A DNA stretch of 64,000 bases from Sinomonas atrocyanea (GCF_030811715.1 NZ_JAUSRH010000015.1:1-64000), one strand, 5' to 3'. Counted from the stretch's first letter, positions 1 to 7,697 are shown. Numbers and translations: made by a program. Notes: generated by a model from the sequence alone, not told the origin.

Positions 1-105
1 CTTGAACGCCTTCGAGATCGCCTTCGATGGTCGGCTCTCCATCGGCCGCCGCTAGCCAACAAACAACCCAGTTACACCGAAAGATTTACAGACCCGTTCG
101 GGGGC
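1..105 (+). mobile_element. Right end of an IS256-family element (cut by window edge)
   Basis: The first 55 bases read in frame as the last 17 residues of a mutator-type transposase (LNAFEIAF... ending SIGRR, then TAG). A short stretch follows that resembles a terminal inverted repeat (AGTTACACCGAAAG then ATTTACAG near 70-95). The LNAF[EAT]I[TA]F ending is characteristic of IS256-family transposases. The rest of the element lies outside the window, so the family call and the exact end are inferred from this short tail only. Confidence 0.5.
2..55 (+). CDS. IS256-family transposase, C-terminal end only (partial)
   Basis: Partial coding sequence whose 5' part precedes the window. Only 17 codons and a TAG stop are visible. 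The residues LNAFEIAFDGR match the usual C-terminal signature of mutator-type transposases, which carry a DDE catalytic domain further upstream. Nothing can be said about whether the gene is intact. Confidence 0.5.
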   Translation: MNAFEIAFDGRLSIGRR

Positions 106-134
106 CTAGTTTCTGCCTCCGCTGCGGGGGGTGT

Positions 135-494
135 TCAGTCGCGGTAGCCCTGTTGGGCGATGGCGTTCTGCGCTTCGGAGAGCTGTTCGCCGAGATCGGC
201 GGCGAGCTGTGCGGCCAGGCGCATGTGCCCGGCCGCGGCGGCGATGTTCAGGACCGGGTCCGAGCCGTCGTCCTGGTACACCTCGTACTCGTCCAGGGAA
301 CGTACCAGGCCGTCGGCGAGCTGGTTCAGCGCTTGGGCGAGCATGGGCCCGGCGGCGCCCTTGAGGTTCCCCAGCACCCGGTACACCGTCGGTGCCGGCT
401 GGGTCTCGCTGTGGTGGCAGATGGTGCGGACGGACTCGTAGATGGCGTCGGCCTCCTGGACGACGATCGGGTCCTGGTCCTGGTTTTCGCTCAT
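135..494 (-). CDS. Hypothetical plasmid protein, 119 aa
   Basis: I do not recognise a family. The product is acidic, mostly alpha-helical and soluble, with no signal peptide or membrane segment. The start MSENQDQDP lies behind a GGAGGAAACAC-type ribosome binding site. It is the last gene of a leftward series of plasmid maintenance genes (SSB, redoxin and others upstream to the right). Codon use is strongly GC-biased like its neighbours, and the competing plus-strand frames are low-complexity, so the minus frame is the real one. Confidence 0.7.
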   Translation of the reverse strand: MSENQDQDPIVVQEADAIYESVRTICHHSETQPAPTVYRVLGNLKGAAGPMLAQALNQLADGLVRSLDEYEVYQDDGSDPVLNIAAAAGHMRLAAQLAADLGEQLSEAQNAIAQQGYRD

Positions 495-578
495 GTCCGT
501 GTTTCCTCCGGTGCTCGGGGCGGGGTGTTCCCTTGGGTGCAGCTTAGGGCCCGGGTCCGCCGTTCCCCCGGGCGAGGG

Positions 579-1367
579 TCAGCGTCCGTAGCCGCGGGCC
601 GTGGCGGCGTTCGGGGCTCGGGTTGCTGCCGGGTCCGTGCCGACGGCGGCGCCGGCTCGGGCCGGGGGCCTGCGGGTTCCGGGGCTGGTGGGGAAGCTTG
701 CTGCCTGCAGGGCGCGGATCTGGGCGATCTGCGCGGCGCTGAGCTCGGGCTCCGCGCCCGGGGCGGGCAGGGCGCTCGTCTTCTCCTCGAGGCGGGCGGG
801 CTCGGGGTTCTGGGCTGCTGCGGTCCTCGGGGCGCGGATGCTCGCGGAGGCGATGAGCGCGCCGGGGGTAGAGGCGAGGGCGCCTTCGAGGAGGTGGCCT
901 GAGGGGATCCCCCGCCCGTACAGGGCGGCCTGCTCCTGGTCGGTCCCGTCGTACCGCAGGGCGGGGGTGCCCCAGAGGGCGTGTTCGGCCTGGACAGCGG
1001 CGTCGGGGTGGGCCTGGGCGACGGCCCGGGCGGCCGCTTCGCTGACGGCCTCGGTCACGGCCTGCACGGCGGTGCGCAGCTCGTCCTCGGTGGGGCCCAG
1101 GATCATGGTTGCGGCCTCGACCATCTTGGCGATCCGGTGCTCGCTCAGCTGCCGGGGCAGGATGTAGGCGCTGCCGTCGGTGTCGTGGCACTCCACTGCC
1201 TCCTCGAAGGACAGGCGGGGCCTGCGGGCGATGTCCTCGGCTGTGGCGCGCCGCTGGTAGTCCCACTGGAGCACGGCCTCGGAGAGCTGGTGGGCCTCGT
1301 GGAGGTCTTCGGGGGTCCATGCCGTCGGCTCGGCGCCGGGGGCGGGGGTGGTGTGCTTTCCGCTCAT
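579..1367 (-). CDS. Hypothetical protein, 262 aa
   Basis: Start chosen at the ATG at 1367 (MSGKHTTP), which follows a GGAGGAAGCACACC ribosome binding site. The open frame extends further upstream, but that part is Arg/Pro-rich read-through of the neighbouring gene. Residues 20-150 are predicted helical with many Ala/Glu. The C-terminal 80 residues are Ala/Pro/Arg-rich and probably disordered. No domain was recognised. It lies in the leftward block between the SSB-side genes and the IS256 tail, so a plasmid-specific accessory role is likely but unproven. Confidence 0.65.
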   Translation of the reverse strand: MSGKHTTPAPGAEPTAWTPEDLHEAHQLSEAVLQWDYQRRATAEDIARRPRLSFEEAVECHDTDGSAYILPRQLSEHRIAKMVEAATMILGPTEDELRTAVQAVTEAVSEAAARAVAQAHPDAAVQAEHALWGTPALRYDGTDQEQAALYGRGIPSGHLLEGALASTPGALIASASIRAPRTAAAQNPEPARLEEKTSALPAPGAEPELSAAQIAQIRALQAASFPTSPGTRRPPARAGAAVGTDPAATRAPNAATARGYGR

Positions 1368-1417
1368 GGTGTGCTTCCTCCGGTGCTGGCGGGTCGGTGT
1401 CTGTGGTGTGGGCGGGT

Positions 1418-1714
1418 TCAGGAGAAGCGGAACCAGGTGCCGCGGTCTGCGTCGCGGAGGGGCCCGTGGGAGGCGAGGCAGTGGGCCGCGTCGGGGTGGT
1501 GGCCGGCGGTGATGTAGTGGCCGGGGGTGACGGGCCCGTTGGTGTAGGCGTCGGGGTTCTCGAGGACGGCCCAGGGCTGACCGTGCTCGGCGGCCTCGGC
1601 GCTGGTGTCGAAGCTGTAGTCGGTGTCGGCCTCGATGGGGTCGGGGACGGCGGTGTACTCGTCGGTCCACCAGCGCGGATCGGTTCCGGTGGTCGTGTCG
1701 GTCTCGTTCAGCAC
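1418..1714 (-). CDS. Hypothetical small protein downstream of ssb, 98 aa
   Basis: GTG start at 1714, overlapping the end of ssb by 7 bases and so translationally coupled to it. An AGGGACAG Shine-Dalgarno-like stretch precedes it. The protein is rich in Asp/His/Trp (WWTDEY near the start, ending TWFRFS), with no signal or membrane segment. The longer frame starting at 1987 is only a shadow of ssb. Function is unknown; the coupling suggests co-expression with the single-strand binding protein. Confidence 0.6.
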   Translation of the reverse strand: MLNETDTTTGTDPRWWTDEYTAVPDPIEADTDYSFDTSAEAAEHGQPWAVLENPDAYTNGPVTPGHYITAGHHPDAAHCLASHGPLRDADRGTWFRFS

Positions 1715-2394
1715 TGTTCTGTCCCTTCGACGGGAGCCTGTGCCCGGTGGTTGTGGTGGCGGCTGCGCCGGCTGATGGTGACGGGGTTGAAGAGGAGGCT
1801 TGCGCCGAGCTCGTCGACGTCGAGCTCGGAGCTGGTGCGGGTCTGGCCGTCCTTGGCCTGGTAGGTGCCGGTGGTGAGGGTGCCGGTGGCGATGACGCGG
1901 GTTCCCTTGGCCAGGGAGGCGGCGGCGTGCCGGGCGGCTTCGCGCCAGAGGGTGCAGCGGATGAAGGCGGTCTCCCCGTCCTTCCACTCCCCAGTCACAC
2001 GGTCGTAGGTGCGCGGGGCAGTGGCGATGGTGAAGTCCGCGACGGGGGTCCCGGCCGGCGTCCGGTCCAACCGTGGCGCGGCGACCAGATTGCCGGTGAC
2101 TGTCACGGTCTCCCCCGCGCGGTCGGCTTCCCGAAGCTCTATGCCGTGTGTGTTGTTCTCGTGGACGTGGTGGGTGAGCTCGTCGGCGACGGCCGCGGCC
2201 GCGCGGACAGCTGCCTGGACGTCGGGGTCTGCCTGGGGCCAGTAGCGCGCTTCGCGCAGCTGGGCGAGGGCGTGCTGGAGGGCGTGCACCTGCGGGTGGG
2301 TGCTCTGCGCCGGCTGGGCCGGTGTCGTGGGCTCCGGCCGGGTGGTGCGCCCGTCGATCCAGGCCTGGTCCTGTTCCTCCGTGTACTGGGTCAT
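1708..2394 (-). CDS. ssb: Single-stranded DNA-binding protein with N-terminal extension
   Basis: Binds single-stranded DNA during plasmid replication or after conjugative entry. An OB fold occupies roughly residues 85-190: ETVTVTGNLVAAPRLDRTP, PVADFTIATAPRTYDR, WKDGETAFIRCTLWREAA and KGTRVIATGTL all match the SSB family. Unlike the usual 150-180 aa bacterial SSB, it carries about 80 extra helical residues in front of the OB fold and lacks the acidic DDDxPF tail. Start chosen at the ATG at 2394 behind GGAGGAGACC rather than the upstream codon at 2415. The unusual N-terminus may be a plasmid-specific interaction module (inference). Confidence 0.85.
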   Translation of the reverse strand: MTQYTEEQDQAWIDGRTTRPEPTTPAQPAQSTHPQVHALQHALAQLREARYWPQADPDVQAAVRAAAAVADELTHHVHENNTHGIELREADRAGETVTVTGNLVAAPRLDRTPAGTPVADFTIATAPRTYDRVTGEWKDGETAFIRCTLWREAARHAAASLAKGTRVIATGTLTTGTYQAKDGQTRTSSELDVDELGASLLFNPVTISRRSRHHNHRAQAPVEGTEQC

Positions 2395-2422
2395 GGTCTC
2401 CTCCTCCCGGTTCACTGTCGGC

Positions 2423-2686
2423 TCAGGCGGTGGCGCCGACGGCTGCCGCTGCGTCGGAGATCTTCTGGGGCTGGAAGCCGGCCCAGTGGCTGTGGTCGTC
2501 GACGACCACGACTGGGGCCATGGAGTAGCCCAGCTCCTCGGTCACGTACTCGAGGGCGGCGGGGTTCTGGGTGAGGTCAACCTCTTGGTAGGCGAGGCCG
2601 GCCTTGTCGAGGGCCTTCTTGGTCATGGTGCACTGCACGCAGGCCGGCTTGCTGTAGAGGGTGATGGCGGGGGCGGTGTTCTCCAT
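2423..2686 (-). CDS. NrdH/glutaredoxin-like redoxin
   Basis: Small thiol-disulfide oxidoreductase of 87 aa with the redox motif CVQC at residues 12-15 of the chosen start, followed by the thioredoxin-fold signature MAPVVVVDD (cis-Pro loop) and an ending close to NrdH (HWAGFQPQKI). NrdH proteins donate electrons to class Ib ribonucleotide reductase, but no nrdI/E/F gene is nearby, so its partner is unknown. Start ATG at 2686, preceded by AAGGACTGCGACC. It lies just upstream of ssb in the same direction, which suggests a role in nucleotide supply during plasmid establishment (inference). Confidence 0.8.
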   Translation of the reverse strand: MENTAPAITLYSKPACVQCTMTKKALDKAGLAYQEVDLTQNPAALEYVTEELGYSMAPVVVVDDHSHWAGFQPQKISDAAAAVGATA

Positions 2687-3073
2687 GGTCGCAGTCCTTG
2701 GTTCCGTAGCACTTATGGTTTCGTTCGTCTGATCTGACCGGGAACTAGTTCCCCCGTCTTCATGCTTCAATTCTAGTTTATGGGCGGGTAATTGTGAAGC
2801 TTGTTCCCGCCTTTTTACGGGCCAATTCTGCGCATTCGGATGCGTTGGCGCTTCATTGCAATTCCCTTTTCCGGGCGGTTGGTGGGACCGTCATGTCCGG
2901 CCGTATGGCCACCCCCGCGGGAGTCTTCGGAATGAAGCCGTCTTTGGGGAGCTGCCCCGTGCTCCGGGTGGGTTCGGCGCCTGCCCTGGCTGTGGCGGTG
3001 GTCTGCGCCTGTCCTGTGCCTGGCGTTGTCCTGGGGCCTGAGTTCTGTCGGATCGGCGTGGGAGGATCGGTGC
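2687..3073. other. Intergenic region between divergent genes, locally AT-rich
   Basis: About 390 bases separate the leftward redoxin gene from the rightward small membrane gene. The part at 2,735-2,870 is markedly AT-richer than the surroundings and includes the palindrome GAACTAGTTC (near 2,740) and minus-strand TAGAAT-like hexamers, so it probably holds the promoter of the leftward operon. Open frames here are low-complexity Arg/Pro/Gly shadows. I see no convincing gene. Confidence 0.4.
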
Positions 3074-3343
3074 ATGAGCGGATTTGGAATTGCTGCGGTG
3101 TGGGGGCTCCCCGTGGTGCTGCTGCTGGCGCTGGCATGCCGGCGGCGGGCGGCCGGATCCCGGAAGGGTGCGGCGCGGGCGTGCGCTGCGGGGATCGGCG
3201 CGGTCATCGTCCTCGAGTCCGCCTGGATGGCCCTCGCTGGGGCTCTGGGCGATCAGCCGAATGTGCTGATGGTGGTCTTCGGGGTCGTGCTGGCCATTGC
3301 CGGGGTCATGGTCAGCTCGGTGTATTGGCGCACTGTGCGCTGA
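3074..3343 (+). CDS. Small two-segment membrane protein, 89 aa
   Basis: Start ATG at 3074 behind GGAGGATCGGTGC. Two or three hydrophobic segments are visible (residues about 5-22, 35-55 and 62-82), separated by an Arg-rich cytoplasmic loop (CRRRAAGSRKGAARA). No family recognised. It is an isolated rightward gene ended by a strong hairpin. Many Gram-positive plasmids encode such small integral membrane proteins; function unknown. Confidence 0.55.
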   Translation: MSGFGIAAVWGLPVVLLLALACRRRAAGSRKGAARACAAGIGAVIVLESAWMALAGALGDQPNVLMVVFGVVLAIAGVMVSSVYWRTVR

Positions 3344-3354
3344 ATTCAGGGACG

Positions 3355-3411
3355 AAGAAGCGGGACGGCGCGGTTCACCACAAACCGCATTTGTATGCCG
3401 TCCCGCTTCTT
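3355..3411. terminator. Hairpin terminator
   Basis: Perfect 15-bp inverted repeat AAGAAGCGGGACGGC (3355-3369) and its complement (3397-3411), with a nested 6-bp stem in the loop (3370-3375 / 3383-3388) and TGTTTT downstream. It directly follows the small membrane gene. Confidence 0.8.
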
Positions 3412-3493
3412 GTTTTCCCAACCACAGGAAATCTAGGGGAATTCTATTTAATTGGTGTCGGCGCCTGCTGGGCGGGGTTTGTCGCTTCTGGGC

Positions 3494-3646
3494 CTAGTCG
3501 GTGCCCTGGGGGCCGGTCTCGTCGTCGGCCGGGCGGGCGATGTCGGTGGGCCCGAAGTGGGGCTGGCCGAAGGCGTCGGCCTCGGTGAGGGCGTTCTGGA
3601 GTGCCTGCTCGAAGGGGGTGCCCTCCGGGGTGTCGGGATTGTCCAT
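3494..3646 (-). CDS. Hypothetical 50-aa protein
   Basis: Start ATG at 3646 (MDNPDTPEG). The upstream part of the frame is low-complexity. The product is acidic, helical in the middle (FEQALQNALTEAD) and otherwise probably disordered. It follows the DUF4192 gene and its terminator, and is preceded by one copy of the GCTCCGG palindromic element. The ribosome binding site is weak. Function unknown. Confidence 0.45.
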   Translation of the reverse strand: MDNPDTPEGTPFEQALQNALTEADAFGQPHFGPTDIARPADDETGPQGTD

Positions 3647-3722
3647 GGTCTTCAGGGTAGCCGCCGGCGCACGGCGGCCCGGGCGGGGGTGCTGCGCTGG
3701 GGCGGCCGGTCCGGGTCGGGCC

Positions 3723-3762
3723 GTGCTCCGGGCCGGAGCGCGGGGCGCACGGGCCGGCCGCA
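3723..3762. repeat. Palindromic element, copy 1 of 3
   Basis: Contains GCTCCGGGCCGGAGC (3725-3739; 7-bp arms around one base), followed by GCGGGGCGCACGGGCCGGC. Copies 2 and 3 lie at 5139-5174 and 8455-8480. Each sits upstream of a leftward gene. Confidence 0.7.
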
Positions 3763-3768
3763 CCGGTT

Positions 3769-3799
3769 CCCGCGGCCGCCCGGTGTGGGCGGCCGCGGG
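3769..3799 (-). terminator. Terminator of the DUF4192 gene
   Basis: Perfect 13-bp inverted repeat CCCGCGGCCGCCC (3769-3781) and its complement (3787-3799) with a 5-base loop, only 10 bases past the stop of the DUF4192 gene. There is no clear T-run, as is common in high-GC actinobacteria. Confidence 0.7.
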
Positions 3800-3808
3800 G
3801 CTGTGGGG

Positions 3809-4795
3809 TCAGGCTCGGTTGCGGCGGTAGGCGGCGTCGGGGTCGAGGGCGATGGGGGCGATCTCGCGGTCGATGAGCTGCTCGAGGAGCAGGGCGAGGC
3901 GGTGGCGGGGCTCGTCCTGCCGTGCCCGGTTGATCCAGGCGTGGGCGGCGGTGCCGCGGCCCTGGAGCCAGGACAGCCAGCCGAGGGCGGACAGGATCCC
4001 GGCGCGGTGCCCTGCCGGGGTGTTGGCGAGGGCTGCGGTGAGGGCTTGGATGGCCTTCTCGGCCCGGCTCCAGTCCGGGGCGGTGCCGGGCTGGCCGAGC
4101 AGCAGGGCCCGCAGCTCGGGCATGGGCTCGTTCCCGGTGGCGATGGTCGCGGCGATCAGGCGGTCGCGGACCTCGTCGGCGCGGGAGAGGGCGGCGGCGA
4201 GCTGGTAGGCGTCGGCGGGCAGGAGTACCCGGTCGGCGTTGATCAGGGCGTGCCACCACGCCACGGCGGCGCGGGCGCTCTTGGGGGCGATGGCGGCGAT
4301 CCGCTCGGCCGCGTCGGGGGCTCCGGTGAAGGGGACGTCGTCGGGGGCGGCGTCGAGGACGACGGAGCCGCGGGCGACCAGCTCGGCGTTGATGAGGCTG
4401 TCGCGGACCTGCTCGGCGGTGCCGCCCTGTCCGGGGAGGTCGAGCCGTTCCCAGCCGGTGCCGGTGACGTGAACGCTGGCGAGCAGGCCGATGCCCAGGC
4501 ACGCGGCCCGGGCGTGGACGTGCGCGCCGATGACGGCGGCCTGTTCCCGGTCGGGGGTGTAGACGGCGACGAAGACGGACTCGGTCGTGGTCGCGCCGGT
4601 GGCGAGGTGGAAGACGCGGGCGGCGGCCTCGTCGGGGTCCTGGTCGGCGGTCAGGAGCATCCGCAGGCCTGCGCCGAGGCGCCTGTCGGGGCCGATGGTG
4701 ATCAGGACGAGGGAGTCCTCGGGGGTGCGGCCGAACTGGTGGTCGATGTGGGCGAGCATCGAGGCGGGGCCGTCGACCTTGAGCGTTGCCTTCAT
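3809..4795 (-). CDS. DUF4192 family protein
   Basis: 328 aa. The N-terminus (MLAHIDHQFGRTPEDSLVLITIG at about 12-34) matches the start of DUF4192, an actinobacterial family of unknown biochemical function found on chromosomes and plasmids. The rest is alpha/beta then helical (QLAAALSRADEVRDRLIAA, HRAGILSALGWLSWLQG). Start ATG at 4795 behind AAGGAGAAGACACC; the frame upstream is read-through of the long leader. It is monocistronic, with its own terminator and a leader shared with the DUF3846 gene, so the two are likely co-regulated. Confidence 0.75.
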   Translation of the reverse strand: MKATLKVDGPASMLAHIDHQFGRTPEDSLVLITIGPDRRLGAGLRMLLTADQDPDEAAARVFHLATGATTTESVFVAVYTPDREQAAVIGAHVHARAACLGIGLLASVHVTGTGWERLDLPGQGGTAEQVRDSLINAELVARGSVVLDAAPDDVPFTGAPDAAERIAAIAPKSARAAVAWWHALINADRVLLPADAYQLAAALSRADEVRDRLIAATIATGNEPMPELRALLLGQPGTAPDWSRAEKAIQALTAALANTPAGHRAGILSALGWLSWLQGRGTAAHAWINRARQDEPRHRLALLLEQLIDREIAPIALDPDAAYRRNRA

Positions 4796-5138
4796 GGTGT
4801 CTTCTCCTTGTGGTTGGTGGGCCGGGAGGGTGTGGTGACCAGCCGGTGCCTCTCCCCCGCCCCATCGTTTTTTCGGCTGGCGAACTTGTTCGCTTGCACC
4901 CGCGGAGCCGGCAGCAACCCGAAGGGCAAGCCCCGGGCGAATCTGCGGAGGAAACAAGCGACGGAGGAGCGCCGGAGCTGATTCGTCCGGGGCGCAGGCC
5001 CCGACGGAGGAGGGGCTTGTGCCGGTGGAGCGGGTGCGTACAATCCGCAGGACAGCCGAAAGAACGATTCGAGGGCCCGGGACCCGGACGGGGCCGGAGC
5101 GCAGCGGAGGGCACCAGTGCCGGCCCGGGCCGGGCCGC
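4796..5138 (-). promoter_or_regulatory. Conserved long leader, copy A (upstream of DUF4192 gene)
   Basis: No gene here. Reading leftward, blocks nearly identical to copy B (8052-8454) occur in the same order. These are GTGCGTACAATCCGCAGGAC (about 5034-5053), CCCCGACGGAGGAGGGGCT (about 5000-5018), AATCTGCGGAGGAAA with GCGCCGGAGC (4940-4978), and the palindrome GCGAACTTGTTCGC (4880-4893) followed on the minus strand by AAAAAA. Differences lie mainly between blocks and in loops. This suggests a roughly 240-nt 5' leader with conserved structure or shared protein sites. Function is inferred. Confidence 0.6.
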
Positions 5139-5174
5139 GCTCCGGGCCGGAGCGCGGGGCGCACGGGCCGGCCG
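5139..5174. repeat. Palindromic element, copy 2 of 3
   Basis: GCTCCGGGCCGGAGC at 5139-5153, followed by the same GCGGGGCGCACGGGCC extension as copy 1. It sits between leader A and the terminator at 5177-5206. Confidence 0.7.
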
Positions 5175-5176
5175 CG

Positions 5177-5206
5177 CCACGGGCCCCCTTGGCAGGGGGC
5201 CCGTGG
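5177..5206 (-). terminator. Terminator originally serving the ParB-like gene
   Basis: Perfect 12-bp inverted repeat CCACGGGCCCCC (5177-5188) and its complement (5195-5206) with a TTGGCA loop. Before IS481 inserted, it would have lain just past the stop of the ParB-like gene now at 6304. Confidence 0.7.
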
Positions 5207-5220
5207 CCGTGGGCCGCTAG

Positions 5221-6302
5221 TTGTACCCGGTCATGAGGTTGGTTGCAGTCGGCTGGTGGGGGGTTTGCCTCCGAGTGCGCTGTGACAGCGTTCAGTGTTG
5301 TAGTGCTCGATCCAGGGTGCAAGGGCGGCTGTTCGTTGGTCGTTGCTGGTGAACGGCTGGCGGTAGGCCCACTCGGTGGCCAGGGTGCGGTTGAGCCTTT
5401 CGACCTTGCCGTTCTGCCAGGGGCAGTGGGGGCGGATGAACTTCTGCCTGATCTCCAGTGCGGCGCAGACGCGCTTGAGGTCGTTGGAGTGGCGGTAGGC
5501 GAAGGCGTTGTCGGTCATGAGCCGCTCGATCCGGGCGATGCCCTTGGCCGCGAAGTAGGCCGCGGCGCGTTCGAGGAAGCCGGCGCAGGTGGGGCCCTTC
5601 TCGTCCGGGAGGATCTCGGAGTAGGCCAGCCGGGAGTGGTCATCGACCATCGAGTGGACGTAGTCGTAGCCGATCGGGGTCTTGCGGTCGCGGTTTCCCC
5701 CGGCCCGGCCGAGGGCGCGCCAGCCTCCGCCCTCGGGGATCCGGCCCAGCTTCTTCACGTCCATGTGGACCAGCTCCCCGGGCCGGGCCCGCTCGTAGCG
5801 GACCGCGGTGGACTTCGAGGAGCGGATCGGGTCCCCGGTCATCGGGTCGCACTCGCGCAGGTGCGGCACCCCGTGCCGGCGGAGGATCCGCGACACCGTC
5901 CTGGCCGGGACGCCGACTTTGGGCCCGAGCGCGTCCGGACCCTGCCGGTGCTCGGCCCGGGCCGCGAGGACCTTCTGCTCGACCTCGGGTGCGGTCCGGG
6001 TGGGCGTCGTGTGCGGCCTCGAGGAGCGGGTCTCCAGGCCGGCCTCGCCCTCGGCCCGGTGCCGGTCGATCCAGGTCTTCACGCACTTGCGGGAGACACC
6101 CATCGCCGCGGCGATATGGGCCTGCTTCCAACCGGCCCGGTGCCGGTCGACGATCAGCTTCCGGCCATGGACGGTCAGCCGGGCATTACGGTGGGACATG
6201 AGAGCCTCCGGGTTGGAGTGGGCCTTAGACAAGCCACATCCCACCCGGAGGTTCTCCCACGTTCAACCAGACGCGCCGCAACCAACGTCCTGGCCGGGTA
6301 CA
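5221..6302 (-). mobile_element. IS481-family insertion sequence
   Basis: About 1.08 kb. The ends are imperfect inverted repeats: left TGTACCCGGTCATGAGG (5222 on) against the complement of the right end TGTACCCGGCCAGGACG (to 6302), then GTTGGTTGC in both. GCTAG flanks both sides (5216-5220 and 6303-6307) and is probably a 5-bp target duplication. It encodes one intact DDE transposase. The insertion falls exactly on the stop codon of the ParB-like gene. Confidence 0.85.
5231..6199 (-). CDS. IS481-family transposase
   Basis: 322 aa from the ATG at 6199 (MSHRNARLTVHGRK), preceded by a GGAGG-like stretch. The N-terminal helix-turn-helix (WKQAHIAAAMGVSRKCVKTWIDR) binds the inverted repeats. The central and C-terminal integrase core carries the DDE residues: D in HMDVKKLG, D in MTDNAFAY and E in NGKVERLNRTL. 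Length and motifs agree with complete IS481 transposases, so the element may be active. Catalyses cut-and-paste or copy-paste transposition of its own element. Confidence 0.92.
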   Translation of the reverse strand: MSHRNARLTVHGRKLIVDRHRAGWKQAHIAAAMGVSRKCVKTWIDRHRAEGEAGLETRSSRPHTTPTRTAPEVEQKVLAARAEHRQGPDALGPKVGVPARTVSRILRRHGVPHLRECDPMTGDPIRSSKSTAVRYERARPGELVHMDVKKLGRIPEGGGWRALGRAGGNRDRKTPIGYDYVHSMVDDHSRLAYSEILPDEKGPTCAGFLERAAAYFAAKGIARIERLMTDNAFAYRHSNDLKRVCAALEIRQKFIRPHCPWQNGKVERLNRTLATEWAYRQPFTSNDQRTAALAPWIEHYNTERCHSALGGKPPTSRLQPTS

Positions 6303-6303
6303 G

Positions 6304-7611
6304 CTAGGCGTCGTCGGTGATGATGCGCTCGACGTCGGAGGGCTGGTAGCCCCAGTCGGCCAGCTGGGTCAGGTACGCGCGCAGGGCCGCGTTGGGGGCG
6401 CGCCAGCAGTCCTTGGGCATGTTCTTCTCGAACCCGGCGAAGGCCAGGGCGAGCAGGGGCACGTGCGGCCGCCCGGGGTGGGTGGCGGCGTAGTCGGCAA
6501 TCGCGCTCCCGTTCCAGTCGTTCTCGACCGCGCACCCGGCGAGCGTCGCGGCGAGGGAGGAGTCCCGCTCCCCGGCGATGCGGTGGTGCTCGGTGAGGGC
6601 GGCGGCGAGGAACTGCGCCCAGCCCTTGGGGGCGCTCTTGCGGGCGAGCAGGTCGTGGACCCATGCGCGGCGGACCTTGGTCGCGGACTCCATGGCCTTG
6701 TTGTTTGCGATCAGGGCCTTGCGCTCGGCCTTCTGCTCCTCGGTCATCGGCCCGGTCTGCCGCTCGGTGCTGCGGTAGGGCTCGCGGGCGGTGTAGCCCT
6801 GCTCGGCCCAGCCGGTGATGCCGAGGCTGGCCTGCACGGTGCCGTCCCAGTGGTGGCGGAGGCTGACCGCGTTGGCCGCGTCCTCGTCGGGGTGGTTGCC
6901 CTCCGGGTCGGTGAGGTAGGACAGGCCGACGGCCTCGTCCTCGCGGCTCCAGCCCACGTGCTCCACGACCGTGAGGCCGCGCGCCTCGTACTCGGCGGCG
7001 GCCGCCGCGAGCTGGCGGGCACGCTCGCGCTCGTCGCGCAGGCGCTGGGCGGTGTGGTCGAGCATGTCGGGCCGGTCGGCGATCACGTCCTCCAGCATCG
7101 CGGTGGCCTCGGTGTCGTCGGCGAACTCGGCCAGGATCAGTGCCTGGTCCACGGTGTGCCCGGCGACGAGCGCGGCCGCTGCGGTGTCGTCCGTGCGGGC
7201 GGCGATGGCCTTCTCGACGGCGGTCCTGTCGGCCCCGGCGCGCTTGGCGATCTGCGCGGCGGGGACGCCGAGCAGGGCCAGCTGGTGGAACGCCTCGGCC
7301 CGGTCGGCCTCGGTCAGTCCCTGCCGCTGCTCGTTCTCCGCGACCTGCGTGGCGAGCCGGTCGGCCTCCTCGGGGGTGGCTGTGACATAGACCGGGACGG
7401 TGTCCAGCCCGGCCTGCACGGCGGCGAGGGTGCGGCGCTGGCCGTAGAGGACGCGCAGGGCGGCGTCCTCGGTGCGGCACGCCACGATGGGGACGAGGAC
7501 GCCGTTGGCGGCGATGTTGGCCACGAAGGCCTCGGTCAGGGCCGCCTCGCGGCGGACGTTGGTCTCGGTGAGCAGCTGGGTCGGGTCGACGAGCTCGATG
7601 GTCTGGGTCAT
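6304..7611 (-). CDS. ParB/RepB/Spo0J-like DNA-binding protein
   Basis: 435 aa. The ParB N-terminal domain spans about residues 1-100: LLTETNVRRE, GVLVPIVAC and the box II-like GQRRTLAA (GERR in most ParB). A KorB-like helix-turn-helix follows at about 105-145 (LGVPAAQIAKRAGADRTAVEKAI). The C-terminal 200 residues are specific, with a helical middle (EEQKAERKALIANNKAME). The partition pair is elsewhere (15,037-16,367), so this is more likely a regulator or accessory ParB-like protein than the main centromere binder. Its TAG stop lies inside the IS481 target duplication, so the product is unaffected. Good ribosome binding site (AGGAGCCAAGAAGCC). Confidence 0.85.
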   Translation of the reverse strand: MTQTIELVDPTQLLTETNVRREAALTEAFVANIAANGVLVPIVACRTEDAALRVLYGQRRTLAAVQAGLDTVPVYVTATPEEADRLATQVAENEQRQGLTEADRAEAFHQLALLGVPAAQIAKRAGADRTAVEKAIAARTDDTAAAALVAGHTVDQALILAEFADDTEATAMLEDVIADRPDMLDHTAQRLRDERERARQLAAAAAEYEARGLTVVEHVGWSREDEAVGLSYLTDPEGNHPDEDAANAVSLRHHWDGTVQASLGITGWAEQGYTAREPYRSTERQTGPMTEEQKAERKALIANNKAMESATKVRRAWVHDLLARKSAPKGWAQFLAAALTEHHRIAGERDSSLAATLAGCAVENDWNGSAIADYAATHPGRPHVPLLALAFAGFEKNMPKDCWRAPNAALRAYLTQLADWGYQPSDVERIITDDA

Positions 7612-7655
7612 GGCTTCTTGGCTCCTGTGGTGGTCACTGGGGTCTGTCCGGGAGG

Positions 7656-7689
7656 GGGTGCCCCGGCCCCTCGCGGGGCCGGGGCACCC
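7656..7689 (-). terminator. Terminator of the DUF3846 gene
   Basis: Perfect 15-bp inverted repeat GGGTGCCCCGGCCCC (7656-7670) and complement (7675-7689) with a TCGC tetraloop, between the DUF3846 stop and the ParB-like start. It makes the ParB-like gene depend on its own promoter. Confidence 0.8.
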
Positions 7690-7697
7690 GTGTGCGG

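Noticed and set aside
4880-4893. GCGAACTTGTTCGC as an SOS/LexA box
   Set aside because: Half-sites CGAAC/GTTCG are separated by 2 bases, not the 4 required. It is shared by two leaders of genes with no known SOS role.
3809-5164. Long 451-aa version of the DUF4192 protein
   Set aside because: The same situation: leader A is open in this frame by GC bias only. The start at 4795 has a good ribosome binding site.
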